A stretch of DNA of 64,000 bases from CAVUPF01 sp963803755 (GCA_963803755.1 CAWDNP010000002.1:62001-126000); one strand, 5' to 3'. Numbered from the stretch's first letter, positions 6,875-15,158 are shown. Notes: generated from the sequence alone by a model not told the origin. Numbers and translations: made by a program.

Positions 6875-7875
6875 ACGGCGACTTCATCTGGCGGGACGCG
6901 GGCCGCACGGTCGTCTTCCGCCACGGGGGCGCCGCCCGGGCGTCCCAGCTTCTTCGGGAGCATGGCTTCGCCCCGTTTGAGCTGTTGACGACGCCGCGGG
7001 CGCTGGCGGGCGCGGCGGAGCTGGCCGCCGCCGCGGCTGCCATCCATGAGGTGGCTCCCGGCGGTGTGCCCGAGGCCGCCGCGGCGCTCCTCGGCTCGGC
7101 CCGCTCCCCCCGCCTGGTGGCGCTTGGCGGCGGCCGCGTCATCGACGCCGCGAAGGCGGTCGCCTCGGTGACCGGCGCGAGCATCGCTGCGATCCCTACC
7201 ACGATGTCGGGAGCCGAGATGACCGGCATCCACCGCTTGCCAGCCGGCGCCGAGGGCAGAGTGGGGGCGCTGATCCGCCCGGCGCTGGTGATCGCCGACG
7301 AGGAGACGATGACCAGCCAGCCAGAGCGGGCGCTCCGCCTCAGCTCGATGAACGCCCTCGCCCACGGCGCCGACTCCCTCTACACGCCCTTCGCGAACCC
7401 GGTCTCTCAGATGACCGCGTTGCGCGGCGCCGAACTGATCGCCACCTCCCTCGATCAGGACCCCGCCGAGCGCGATCGCGCCGTCCTCGCCCTCGGCTCG
7501 ATCCTCAGCGGTTATGCGATCGACTCCGGCATGTTCGCCGTCCACCACGTGATCTGCCAAACCCTCGTCCGCATCTGCGGCAGCCCCCACGCGGAGACCA
7601 ACGCGGCGATCCTCCCCCGGGCAATGGCTTTCATGGCGCCCCGAGCCCCCGAGCGGCTCTCATCCCTCGCGGCGGCAATCAAGACTGATCTCGCCGAGAT
7701 AGAGGCCCGCATCCTCGATCTGGGCGGCAACCCATCCGGCCTTGGATTGCTCGGCGCGGACAGGGCGAAGCTCGATCAGGCCCTTGACGCCATCCTGGCC
7801 CGCCCCGAATTGGCATTCACACCTGACCCACCCAACCGCGAGGAGCTCTCCCAGCTGATCGAAAGCGCCTGGTAA
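6871..7875 (+). CDS. Iron-containing alcohol dehydrogenase / maleylacetate reductase
   Basis: A protein of 334 aa of the group III metal-dependent dehydrogenase family. Visible features are the nucleotide-binding VALGGGRVIDAAKAVA (about 88-103), the TTMSGAEMTG loop, and the metal-site region ALAHGADSLYTPFANP (His, Asp), followed by AVHHVICQTL and SPHAETNAAILPRAM. These match maleylacetate reductases, which reduce maleylacetate to 3-oxoadipate with NAD(P)H. It starts at GTG 6871 within the stop of the preceding dioxygenase (GTGA overlap), implying translational coupling and a joint aromatic-ring degradation role. Confidence 0.82.
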   Translation: MNGDFIWRDAGRTVVFRHGGAARASQLLREHGFAPFELLTTPRALAGAAELAAAAAAIHEVAPGGVPEAAAALLGSARSPRLVALGGGRVIDAAKAVASVTGASIAAIPTTMSGAEMTGIHRLPAGAEGRVGALIRPALVIADEETMTSQPERALRLSSMNALAHGADSLYTPFANPVSQMTALRGAELIATSLDQDPAERDRAVLALGSILSGYAIDSGMFAVHHVICQTLVRICGSPHAETNAAILPRAMAFMAPRAPERLSSLAAAIKTDLAEIEARILDLGGNPSGLGLLGADRAKLDQALDAILARPELAFTPDPPNREELSQLIESAW

Positions 7876-7905
7876 CCGCGTCCCGGCCTCCGTGTAGCGC
7901 TCTTC

Positions 7906-9570
7906 GTGAGCGAAGAGCGTCTCCAGGGCTACCACGCCTATACCCGCGCCCACGGCGTCAACTGGCCGCTTTACCTGCTGGCCAGGGTCTTCATGACGCC
8001 GTTTTTCCTCATCTACTTCCGCTACGAGCGCAACGGCCGCGAGCACGCCCGCGTCAGGGGCGGCCTGATCGTCGCCTCCAACCACCGCAGCTTCCTCGAC
8101 CCCTTCGCGATCGGCGGCTGCCTGCCCTGGCGCCGGCCGATGAACTACGTCGCCAAGGTGGAGCTGTTCGAGCGCCGCTGGCAGGGCTGGCTCCTCTCTC
8201 GCCTCGGCGCCTTTCCGATCTGCCGCGGGTCCTCCGACGAGGACGCGATGGAGACCGCCCGCCTCGTCGTCGAGCGCGGCGGCACCGTCTGCATCTTCCC
8301 CGAGGGCACCCGGATCCGCACAGGCTCGCTGGCGGCGCCGAGGCGAGGGCTGGGCCGGCTCGCCCTGCAGACCGGCGCGCCGGTGATCCCCTCCGCCGTG
8401 ATCGGCACAGAGCACGTGCGGCGCGGCTGGCGCATCCGGCCCCGCAGGGTCAAGGTCCGCCTCGGCCGCGCGATGACCTTCCCGCGCGCCGCCCACCCCT
8501 CGCCGGCACTGGCCGAAACCGTGACCGCGCGGATCTGGCCCAACGTCCAGCTGCAGTGGGAAGACCTGGGCGGCCTGCCGCCAATGCGCCGCGCCGCCGT
8601 TATCGGTGCCGGCAGCTGGGGCACCGCGGTCGCCGTGCTGCTCGCCCGCGGCGGGCTCGAGGTCCAGCTTGGAACCCGCACTGCTGCGCAGGCGGCAGAA
8701 CTGGCGGAGGTGGGGGAGAACCGCCGCTACCTAGAGGGCGTCAGCCTCCCCGAGGCCATCGACGTCCGCCCGGCGTCGCGGATCGAGCTGGCCGGCCTTG
8801 ACCTCGTCTGCCTGGCGATCCCCTCGAAGTCGCTGCCGCAGGCGGTGGGCGCGATCGCCGATCGGGTCGGGGAGCGCTCGGCGGTGCTGGTGCTGACAAA
8901 GGGCCTGATCGCCCCCCAGGGCCAGCTCCCGGCCGAGTACGTCGGGGAGAGGGTGAGGGCTCGAGCGATCGCCTGTCTCGGCGGCCCAGCCCACGCCCGC
9001 GAGGCCGTATCCGGCTCGGCTGCCTTGGTCCTCGGCTCGGCTGACCTCGACCTGCGAGACCAGCTCGGCGAGGTCTTCGACCAAGCCGGTCTGGTCTGCG
9101 AGCGCTCCGCCGACGTGACCGGGGTCGAGATGGCCGGGGCGGCCAAGAACGCCGCCGCCTTGGCCGCCGCTGCGGCCGAGCCGCACGGGCTCAACGCGGC
9201 CGGGATCGCCGCGGCCGAGATCTGGCGCGAGTGCATCGAATACGCGATCGGGCGCGGCGCTCAGCTGGAGACCTTCTCCGGCCTGGCCGGCGTCGGCGAC
9301 CTGACCGCGACAATGATGGCGCCGACCGGGCGTAACCGCCGCGCCGGCGAGCTGCTGGGGACGGGCACGCCGGCGGCCGAGATCCCGCAGCTGATTGGCC
9401 AGGCCTCGGAGGGCCTCGACACGGCGCCGCTGCTCGCCGAGGCGATTGCGGCTGCCGGGGTGCCGGCCGATGCTCTGGGTGGGCTTGCGGCGCTGATCCG
9501 CGGCGAGATCGACACCGAGGCCTGGGTTGCCGGATTGCGCCGGGTCGAGCGATCCAGGCGGGCTGCATGA
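7906..9570 (+). CDS. Bifunctional PlsC-GpsA fusion: acylglycerol-phosphate acyltransferase + glycerol-3-phosphate dehydrogenase
   Basis: One uninterrupted frame of 554 aa with two enzymes. Residues 1-220 are a PlsC acyltransferase with the HX4D motif SNHRSFLDPF, then GAFPICRGSS, FPEGTR and the PVIPSAVIG block. From about 226, MRRAAVIGAGSWGTAVAVLL opens a complete GpsA with the Rossmann GxGxxG, LVLTKGL, the catalytic Lys in AGAAKNAAALAAA, and SGLAGVGDLTATMMAPTGRNRR. GpsA makes glycerol-3-phosphate and PlsC adds the second acyl chain to form phosphatidic acid at the membrane. An internal ATG begins the GpsA half, so separate expression is possible. GTG start at 7906. Confidence 0.9.
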   Translation: MSEERLQGYHAYTRAHGVNWPLYLLARVFMTPFFLIYFRYERNGREHARVRGGLIVASNHRSFLDPFAIGGCLPWRRPMNYVAKVELFERRWQGWLLSRLGAFPICRGSSDEDAMETARLVVERGGTVCIFPEGTRIRTGSLAAPRRGLGRLALQTGAPVIPSAVIGTEHVRRGWRIRPRRVKVRLGRAMTFPRAAHPSPALAETVTARIWPNVQLQWEDLGGLPPMRRAAVIGAGSWGTAVAVLLARGGLEVQLGTRTAAQAAELAEVGENRRYLEGVSLPEAIDVRPASRIELAGLDLVCLAIPSKSLPQAVGAIADRVGERSAVLVLTKGLIAPQGQLPAEYVGERVRARAIACLGGPAHAREAVSGSAALVLGSADLDLRDQLGEVFDQAGLVCERSADVTGVEMAGAAKNAAALAAAAAEPHGLNAAGIAAAEIWRECIEYAIGRGAQLETFSGLAGVGDLTATMMAPTGRNRRAGELLGTGTPAAEIPQLIGQASEGLDTAPLLAEAIAAAGVPADALGGLAALIRGEIDTEAWVAGLRRVERSRRAA

Positions 9571-9588
9571 TCGGACTAGGCTTGGCGG

Positions 9589-10149
9589 GTGAGCGGCGCA
9601 AAGGAGAACGTCGAGCCAGCGAGCCTTGGCCCAGCCGAGAAGGCGGAGCTGGACCGGGCCTTCGAGGACCTCTACAGGGCCCACCTGCGCGACGTCTACT
9701 CCTACTCCTACTACCGGGTCGGCAACCACCACGACGCCGAGGACCTCACCGAGCAGGCATTCCTACAGGCTTACCGGCACTTCGATCGCGCCCGGCGCGA
9801 GTCCGACGGCCGGCCGCTGCGGCCCTGGCTGATCCGGATTGCCCACAACCTCGCCTCCAATTACTACCGGGACCGCTCCCGCCGCCCACAGACTCCGCTC
9901 GACAACGCCGACCCGATCGCAACGCGCCACGGCACCGAGGCGATCGCCGAGGGACGCGAGGAGCTGCGGCAGGTGATGGAGAACCTCGAGCACCTGCCGG
10001 GGGACCGTCGCGAGGCGCTGATCATGCGCTTCGCGCTCGGCATGGACAATCGCGAGATCGCCCGGGCGCTGGGCCGCACCGACGGCGCCACCAAGGTGCT
10101 GATCCATCGCGCGATCAAGCAGCTTCAGGAGAAGATGGACGATGAGTGA
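9589..10149 (+). CDS. ECF-type RNA polymerase sigma factor
   Basis: A protein of 186 aa. Region 2 is seen as FEDLYRAHLRDVYSYSYYRV, then DAEDLTEQAFLQAYRHF and RPWLIRIAHNLASNYYRDR. Region 4 is LEHLPGDRREALIMRFALGM followed by DNREIARALGRTDGATKVLIHRAIKQLQEKM. It therefore has only the two promoter-contacting domains typical of the extracytoplasmic-function group. GTG start at 9589. It overlaps the next small membrane protein by 8 bp, the usual arrangement of an ECF sigma factor with its regulator. Confidence 0.9.
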   Translation: MSGAKENVEPASLGPAEKAELDRAFEDLYRAHLRDVYSYSYYRVGNHHDAEDLTEQAFLQAYRHFDRARRESDGRPLRPWLIRIAHNLASNYYRDRSRRPQTPLDNADPIATRHGTEAIAEGREELRQVMENLEHLPGDRREALIMRFALGMDNREIARALGRTDGATKVLIHRAIKQLQEKMDDE

Positions 10150-10495
10150 CGCGACGGAGCGACTGACCGGTAGCACCTGGGACGTCGAGCAGCTGCTCGG
10201 CGACGCGCTGCGACCGATCGAGCCGCCAGAGCGGCTCTCCGGACGGGTCGAGGACACTTTCGCCGCCGTCACACAGGCCGCCGCCGAGGAGCTCTCCAAC
10301 TGGGCCGAGGAGCTGTCGGGGAGCGAGTTGCGCGCCCTGCGCGACCCGCGCAACTGGGTGCGCCCCGTGGTCGCTATTACGGCCGGCGGTGCCGCCACCG
10401 GCGCCTTGGTGTTGCTCGAGGCCCGCCGCCGCGGCAGGCAGAGGACTCGGCGCGGTCTGCGATCTCTAGCCGACGGGCTTCGCTCGCGCTTTTAG
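10142..10495 (+). CDS. Small single-pass membrane protein, candidate anti-sigma partner of the ECF factor
   Basis: A protein of 117 aa. A charged N-terminal half (VEQLLGDALRPIEPPERLSG and an EELSNWAEELSG segment) precedes one hydrophobic helix, VVAITAGGAATGALVLLEA (about residues 76-94), and a very basic tail. No zinc-binding HxxxCxxC anti-sigma motif is visible. Its start lies inside the sigma-factor gene, so it is translationally coupled. A role in holding the sigma factor at the membrane is inference from position and topology. Its last 30 bp overlap the convergent gene's 3' end. Confidence 0.65.
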   Translation: MSDATERLTGSTWDVEQLLGDALRPIEPPERLSGRVEDTFAAVTQAAAEELSNWAEELSGSELRALRDPRNWVRPVVAITAGGAATGALVLLEARRRGRQRTRRGLRSLADGLRSRF

Positions 10496-10882
10496 CTTCG
10501 GCGCCGGCGTGGCCAGCGCCGCGGCGACCCCGAGCAGGCCGAGGACCAGGTGCAGGAAGTCCTCCCCGGCGTTGGCCGGGAGGACACCGAGGATCGAATC
10601 CCCGCTGCTGATCGCGAGGCCCCAGATCGCGAGCGCGATGTAGAGAACTCCAAGCCATAGCGCGTACTGGCGCGCCGCATAGCCCGCTACGAGCAGCCCG
10701 ATCGCTCCCGTCGCGACGTGGAAGACGTTCTCCCAGCCGTTGACATTGAGCACACCGAGCACGTCCTTCACCTGGCCCGGAGTGCCGAACGAGGCGCTGT
10801 AGAAGAAACCGACGATGCCGAGCACGACGAGAAACGCGCCGGCCGCGCTTGCGTAGAGCCGGGCTGGGCTGGGGGCGTCCAT
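10466..10882 (-). CDS. DUF4383-like four-helix membrane protein
   Basis: A protein of 138 aa. Four hydrophobic segments are separated by short loops: LYASAAGAFLVVLGIVGFFY, then VFHVATGAIGLLVAGYAA, LWLGVLYIALAIWGLAIS and FLHLVLGLLGVAAALA. The NGWENVFHVATG and GEDFLHLVLG repeats are typical of DUF4383-family proteins. ATG 10882 was chosen because the longer upstream frame only shadows the rhomboid gene. It is convergent with, and overlaps by 30 bp, the small membrane gene downstream of the ECF sigma factor. Function unknown. Confidence 0.75.
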   Translation of the reverse strand: MDAPSPARLYASAAGAFLVVLGIVGFFYSASFGTPGQVKDVLGVLNVNGWENVFHVATGAIGLLVAGYAARQYALWLGVLYIALAIWGLAISSGDSILGVLPANAGEDFLHLVLGLLGVAAALATPAPKLKARAKPVG

Positions 10883-10909
10883 GGGCGGCGATTGTAGGCT
10901 GCCCATCCC

Positions 10910-11734
10910 TTGGCTCAAACCTGTTACCGACATCCCGACCGCGAGACCCGCGTCTCCTGTTCCTCCTGCGGGCGGCCGATCTGCCCCGATTGCATGACGC
11001 CGACGCCGGTCGGTATGCGCTGCCCCGAGTGCATGCGCGAACGGACGAAAGTGACCCACGGGGCGGCGGCGTTCGGCGGCTCGGTCCGTGCTCCGGCGAC
11101 TTTCATCCTGATCGCGATCAACGTCGCCATCTACCTCGCCGAGATCTCCTCCGGCCCCGGCGGCCTCAACACCCCCGGCGTGAGCCTGGTAGACCACTAC
11201 GGCCTGCTCGGCACCTCCGTGGCGAGCGGCGAGTGGTACCGGCTTCTCACCGGAGCCTTCCTGCACGCCGACCTCACCCACATCGGCTTCAACATGGTCG
11301 CGCTCTATTTCGGGGGCCGGCTGCTGGAGCCGGCGATCGGCACGACGCGGTTTCTCTTCCTCTATACCGCGTCCCTGTTCGCCGGCGCCTTCGGAGCGCT
11401 CCTGCTGAGCGGCCCGGATCAGCTCACGATCGGAGCCTCGGGGGCGATCTTCGGTGTCTTTGGCGCGGCGTTCGTGCTCGCCCGCGGGCGCGGCCTCGAC
11501 CATGTCGCCCGGACGATAGGAGTGCTCGTGTTATTCAATCTGGTGTTCGACGTCAGCGATCCGGAGATCAGCCTCGGCGGTCACCTCGGCGGCCTCGTCG
11601 CGGGCGTCCTCTGTGCTTTTGTCATCATCGCCGGAGAGCGCGGTCGGCTCGGGACCTCGCGGCTGTACGCGGAGCTGGCGGTGATGGTCGCCGTGGCCGT
11701 CGCCTCGATCGTCGGCGCGATCGCGATCGCCTGA
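10910..11734 (+). CDS. Rhomboid-family intramembrane serine protease with N-terminal zinc-finger segment
   Basis: A protein of 274 aa. The N-terminus carries CYRHPDRETRVSCSSCGRPI and CPDCMTPTPVGMRCPEC, a B-box-like zinc-binding module common in actinobacterial rhomboids. It is followed by six or seven membrane helices. The catalytic serine is in GASGAIFGVFGAA and the histidine in GGHLGGLVAGVL; FLHADLTHIGFNMVALYFGG forms the L1/HxxxN region. It cleaves transmembrane substrates within the bilayer; the substrate is unknown. The apparent start is TTG 10910, close to the divergent DUF4383 gene. Confidence 0.9.
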   Translation: MAQTCYRHPDRETRVSCSSCGRPICPDCMTPTPVGMRCPECMRERTKVTHGAAAFGGSVRAPATFILIAINVAIYLAEISSGPGGLNTPGVSLVDHYGLLGTSVASGEWYRLLTGAFLHADLTHIGFNMVALYFGGRLLEPAIGTTRFLFLYTASLFAGAFGALLLSGPDQLTIGASGAIFGVFGAAFVLARGRGLDHVARTIGVLVLFNLVFDVSDPEISLGGHLGGLVAGVLCAFVIIAGERGRLGTSRLYAELAVMVAVAVASIVGAIAIA

Positions 11735-11738
11735 GCGA

Positions 11739-12659
11739 TTACCCGGAGCGACCGGGCTTTGAAACGGGGGCCCGCAGTTCGGCGAACTCGATGTTGCCCG
11801 GCGGGTCGATCAAGTCTGGGTGGAGAAGGTGGCCCAGGAGCTCCACGCCGTCTACCAGCCGTGGCCCCGGGCGCGAGAAGGTCGACGCCGCGTCGACCGC
11901 GAAGACGTGGGCGGCACCGAGCGTCTCGATTCGCTCCCATTGCTCCTCGGCCTGGGCGCGCGCGTCCTCCAGGTACCAGCCGCACGGCATCGCGATCACC
12001 ACGTCTGGGCCCAATCCCGAAAGCTCGCCCCAGCCGACCTCGGGCGAGCGCAGCCCCGGCGGCCCGGCGACGTCCTCGCCGCCGGCGATCGAGATCATCT
12101 CGGGGATCCAGTGGCCGCCGACGTAGGGCGGGTCGAGCCACTCCAGCGCGATCACCCGCGGCAACGTAGCCCCCGATACGGCGGCGCCGACGGCGGCGAG
12201 CCTTCCCTCCAGCTCGCCGCGCAGCTCGTGGGCCTGCTCCACGACCTCAGCCGCCTCGCCAAGCCCGATCACGTCCTCCAGCATCTCGCCGAGCGTACTC
12301 GGGTCCTGCTGGACGACACGTGGGTGGCTCGGCAGGCGGGCGGCGACCTCTACCACCTCCTCATAGGACACCGCGCACACCTCACACACCGCCTGGGTGA
12401 CGATCAGGTCGGGAGCCAGTTCGGCCAGTCGCTCCTCGTCTAGAGCGTATAGCGCCCGGCCCTCGCCGACGATCGCCTTCACGGCGGCGTCGATCTCCCC
12501 GGCGCTGAGCACATCCGGGAGCACCGTGCGGGTCAGGTTGGGAAGCGATCGAGCCTCGGCTGGGTGGTCGCACTCGTGCGTGACCGCGACGACGCTTTCG
12601 CCCAGCCCGAGGGCGAACAGCATCTCCGTTGCCGATGGGACAAGGCTTGCGATGCGCAT
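11739..12659 (-). CDS. BtuF-like cobalamin-binding / ABC substrate-binding-fold protein without signal peptide
   Basis: A protein of 306 aa of the helical-backbone metal/B12-binding family. It begins directly with RIASLVPSATEMLFALGLGE, then AVTHECDHPAEAR and LAPDLIVTQAVCEVCAVSYE, with the second lobe containing IALEWLDPPYVGGHWIPEMI and GPDVVIAMPCGWYLE. No secretion signal or lipobox precedes the fold, so it appears cytosolic, a form often seen in genomes as an uncharacterised cobalamin-binding protein. No BtuCD transporter genes are adjacent. Cys residues at CEVC and CGWY are notable. It is convergent with the rhomboid gene, only 4 bp apart. Confidence 0.8.
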   Translation of the reverse strand: MRIASLVPSATEMLFALGLGESVVAVTHECDHPAEARSLPNLTRTVLPDVLSAGEIDAAVKAIVGEGRALYALDEERLAELAPDLIVTQAVCEVCAVSYEEVVEVAARLPSHPRVVQQDPSTLGEMLEDVIGLGEAAEVVEQAHELRGELEGRLAAVGAAVSGATLPRVIALEWLDPPYVGGHWIPEMISIAGGEDVAGPPGLRSPEVGWGELSGLGPDVVIAMPCGWYLEDARAQAEEQWERIETLGAAHVFAVDAASTFSRPGPRLVDGVELLGHLLHPDLIDPPGNIEFAELRAPVSKPGRSG

Positions 12660-12705
12660 CCGGGCTCAATATGGCACTTCTCCCAGTTTCGGCGTGCGGG
12701 GAAGC

Positions 12706-12711
12706 TATATT
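12706..12711 (+). promoter_or_regulatory. Candidate -10 element upstream of the CNNM gene
   Basis: TATATT at 12706-12711 in an otherwise GC-rich gap, 56 bp upstream of the ATG at 12767. A 15-codon ORF (ATG 12723) ends in TGA overlapping that ATG as ATGA, so a short coupled leader peptide is possible. Confidence 0.35.
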
Positions 12712-12766
12712 CCGTGCGCCGAATGGCCGAAGACGACCTCCCCCGAAGTACTGGGCCACATAGCCG

Positions 12767-14065
12767 ATGACTGCCCTGCTGCTCGTCTTGCTGCTCGTTC
12801 TGATCGCCGTCAACGGCTTCTTCGTGGCGGCGGAGTTCGCGCTGGTTCGCAGCCGCCGCGGCAAGATCGAGCAGCTCGCCAAGGAGGGGGAGAGCGGTGC
12901 CGAGGCCGTGATCGAGCAGCTCGACAAGATTGAAGACTCGCTGTCGGCCTGCCAGGTCGGAGTCACGATGGCCTCGATCGGGATCGGCTTCCTCGGAGAG
13001 CCCTCCCTGGCAAAGCTCTTGGAGCCCGTCTTTGGAGGCCTCTCACACGAGGTTGCAGCGGCCATCTCGGTGGTGATCGCCTTCGCGCTCGTCACCGCCG
13101 TCCACATCGTTATCGGCGAGCAGGTGCCGAAGATGCTGGCGATCAGCCACGCGGAGCGCACCGCTCGCCGCGTCGCGCGCCCGCTCAACTGGTTCCGCGC
13201 CGTCACGGCCCCGATCGTGTTCGGGCTGAGTGGACTCTCCAACGCGATCGTCCGCCTCTTCGGGGTCAACCCCGGCGACCTAGAAGAGCGCCACACGGCC
13301 GAGGACCTGAAGGAGATCATCGACAGCTCGAGGCTAGTGGGGACGCTTGACCCCGGCGAGGCCGGGATGCTCGGCGGCGTCTTTCACCTGCACGAGCAGG
13401 AGGCGCGGGAGGTGATGACACCGATCCCCGCCGTGGTCACCGTCGATGCCTCCGAGGCCGTCGAGACGGCGCTTCAGCGTTGCGTCACCTCCGGCCACAC
13501 GCGGCTGGTGGTGATCGAGGACGAAAACCCCGATCGGGTGAAGGGGATCGTCCACAACAACAGCCTCGCCCGGCTCTACATGGGCGAGGGGTCCGAGGCC
13601 TCGATCGAGCCCGTGATCCGCGACGCGCTGATCGTCCCTGAGACCCGGCCGCTCGACGACCTCCTCCACGACCTACAGGTGCAGCGCACCTCGGTGGCGG
13701 TCGTAGTCGATGAGTACGGGCGGACGGTGGGAATCGTCAGCGTCGAGGACATCCTCGAGGAGGTTGTGGGGGAGATCGAGGATGAGACCGACCCCCGTGC
13801 CGCGGCGCTGCGCCGGCTCACCAACGGCGACTGGTTCGTGCGCGGGCATGTCTCGCTCGGCGACCTTGCCGACGCGGGTATCGAGCTGCCGGTCGACACC
13901 GACGCCTACAACTCGGTCGGCGGTTACGTCTTCGGCGAGCTGGGGCGCCTGCCGAAGCGCGGCGATGCGATCGTCTCCAACGGCTACACGATCAGGGTCG
14001 AGTCGGTGCGGGAGAACCGAATCGAGGCGGTGCGGATCAGCCGTTCCGTCCGTCCGTCCGCCTAG
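12767..14065 (+). CDS. CNNM/CorC (HlyC-family) membrane transporter with CBS domains
   Basis: A protein of 432 aa. The DUF21/CNNM membrane domain occupies about residues 1-190, with LLVLLLVLIAVNGFFVAAEF, GVTMASIGIGFLGEPSLA and AFALVTAVHIVIGEQVPKML. Two CBS domains follow (REVMTPIPAVVTVDA; VAVVVDEYGRTVGIVSVEDI), then the CorC_HlyC domain ending VRENRIEAVRISR. Family members are magnesium/cobalt efflux or homeostasis proteins; the hemolysin name is historical. The gene is preceded by an ATGA overlap with a 15-codon upstream ORF. The 3' end contains a short CGTC microrepeat encoding RPSA. Confidence 0.9.
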   Translation: MTALLLVLLLVLIAVNGFFVAAEFALVRSRRGKIEQLAKEGESGAEAVIEQLDKIEDSLSACQVGVTMASIGIGFLGEPSLAKLLEPVFGGLSHEVAAAISVVIAFALVTAVHIVIGEQVPKMLAISHAERTARRVARPLNWFRAVTAPIVFGLSGLSNAIVRLFGVNPGDLEERHTAEDLKEIIDSSRLVGTLDPGEAGMLGGVFHLHEQEAREVMTPIPAVVTVDASEAVETALQRCVTSGHTRLVVIEDENPDRVKGIVHNNSLARLYMGEGSEASIEPVIRDALIVPETRPLDDLLHDLQVQRTSVAVVVDEYGRTVGIVSVEDILEEVVGEIEDETDPRAAALRRLTNGDWFVRGHVSLGDLADAGIELPVDTDAYNSVGGYVFGELGRLPKRGDAIVSNGYTIRVESVRENRIEAVRISRSVRPSA

Positions 14066-14109
14066 CTTCCCCGGGCAACCCGCACCCTGCCGAACGTTGG
14101 AGGTTCCGT

Positions 14110-14349
14110 ATGTGGGTTGTCCGCCTAAGCGACAAGCAGCTGGAGGTGCTGAGGGCGCTGCTGCGCTCCGAGGAGCATCTTGGCCCGGCGCTTCAGGGAG
14201 CAGTCGAGGCCCTCGATCTGGCCCGCTGGGATGATCTGCCGGAAGCCGAGCTGCCCTGGGAGCAAGTCGAGATCATCGCCCGCCGCCAGGGCATCTCCGA
14301 GGCCGACGTGATCTGGGACATGAGCGGTAAGCGTCAGTCGTACTCGTAA
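14110..14349 (+). CDS. Small hypothetical protein (79 aa)
   Basis: A small acidic helical protein, e.g. LSDKQLEVLRALLRSEEHLG and AEALDLARWDDLPEAELPWE-like spacing, with no recognised motif. It has a strong ribosome-binding site, GGAGG at 14099-14103, 6 bases before ATG 14110, and codon use like its neighbours, so it is probably real. It follows the CNNM gene by 44 bp and overlaps the 3' end of the convergent hydroxyacyl-CoA dehydrogenase gene by 16 bp. Confidence 0.6.
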   Translation: MWVVRLSDKQLEVLRALLRSEEHLGPALQGAVEALDLARWDDLPEAELPWEQVEIIARRQGISEADVIWDMSGKRQSYS

Positions 14350-15158
14350 AAGCCGGCGCCGCTCTTTCGGCCCAGCTTCTCTTCCCCGACCATCTCGACC
14401 ATCAGCCCGGGCGGCTTGTGGGCGGCCTCTGAAGAGTCGGCATAGAGGGCGTCGCCGATCGCCTCGGCGACATCGAGCCCGACGAAATCGAGCAGGGCCA
14501 GCGGTCCCATCGGGTGGCCGGCGCCGAGCTTCATGCAGGTGTCGACCTCGCCGGCCTCCATGCCGGTGCGCTCGATCAGCCGCACCGCGTCAAAGAGATA
14601 GGGGAAGAGCAGCTGGTTGACGACGAAGCCCGCCTGATCTGGGACCTCCACCGCCGTCTTGCCGAGCGCTGCGCACCAGGCCAGCGCCCTCTCGCGGGCG
14701 CCCTCGGCGCCATCGGGGAAGCAGACCTCGACCAGCTTCATTCGCGGCACGGGATTGAAGACATGGAGTCCGAAGAGGCGACCCTCGGTGCCGCTCGCTG
14801 CGGCGATCTCGGCGACGCCGAGAGAGGAGGTGGTGGTGGCCAGATCAGCGCTGGGGCAGGCCTCGGCGACGGTCGCCAGCACCTCGCCCTTCGGCTCTAG
14901 TTCCTCGATCACCGACTCGACGACGACGTCGCACTCTGCCAGGTCGGCCGGGTCTGTGGTCACCCGCAGCCGCGAGGGATCGGCCCCCTCGATCTTGGCG
15001 CAGGCCGCGACCGCCTTCTCCTCTGCTCGCCAAGCCGAAGCTTCACTCCGAGCCAGCAGGATCGTGTTAGCCGTCGTCGTGGAGACAGCAGCAAGCCCGG
15101 TAGCGATGGCCCCGCTACCGGCAATTCCAGGGTTCTCGTATCCATGATTCGCGTTCAT
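14334..15158 (-). CDS. 3-hydroxyacyl-CoA (3-hydroxybutyryl-CoA) dehydrogenase
   Basis: A 274-aa NAD-dependent enzyme oxidising 3-hydroxyacyl-CoA in beta-oxidation or the reverse reaction in butyrate-type metabolism. The N-terminus has a Rossmann-like IAGSGAIATGLAAVS. Family motifs follow: ECDVVVESVIEELEPKGEVL, ATTTSSLGVAEIA, and the catalytic block RLFGLHVFNPVPRMKLVEVC. The C-terminal domain has GFVVNQLLFPYLFDAVRL and ends GRKSGAGFYEYD, as in complete family members. ATG 15158 was chosen because the upstream extension lacks family homology. It is divergent from the thiolase gene, with operator-like repeats between them. Confidence 0.9.
   Translation of the reverse strand: MNANHGYENPGIAGSGAIATGLAAVSTTTANTILLARSEASAWRAEEKAVAACAKIEGADPSRLRVTTDPADLAECDVVVESVIEELEPKGEVLATVAEACPSADLATTTSSLGVAEIAAASGTEGRLFGLHVFNPVPRMKLVEVCFPDGAEGARERALAWCAALGKTAVEVPDQAGFVVNQLLFPYLFDAVRLIERTGMEAGEVDTCMKLGAGHPMGPLALLDFVGLDVAEAIGDALYADSSEAAHKPPGLMVEMVGEEKLGRKSGAGFYEYD

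Noticed and set aside
14045..14062. CGTC tetranucleotide microrepeat at the end of the CNNM gene
   Set aside because: Only about four units within coding sequence; too short to call a phase-variable or structural repeat.
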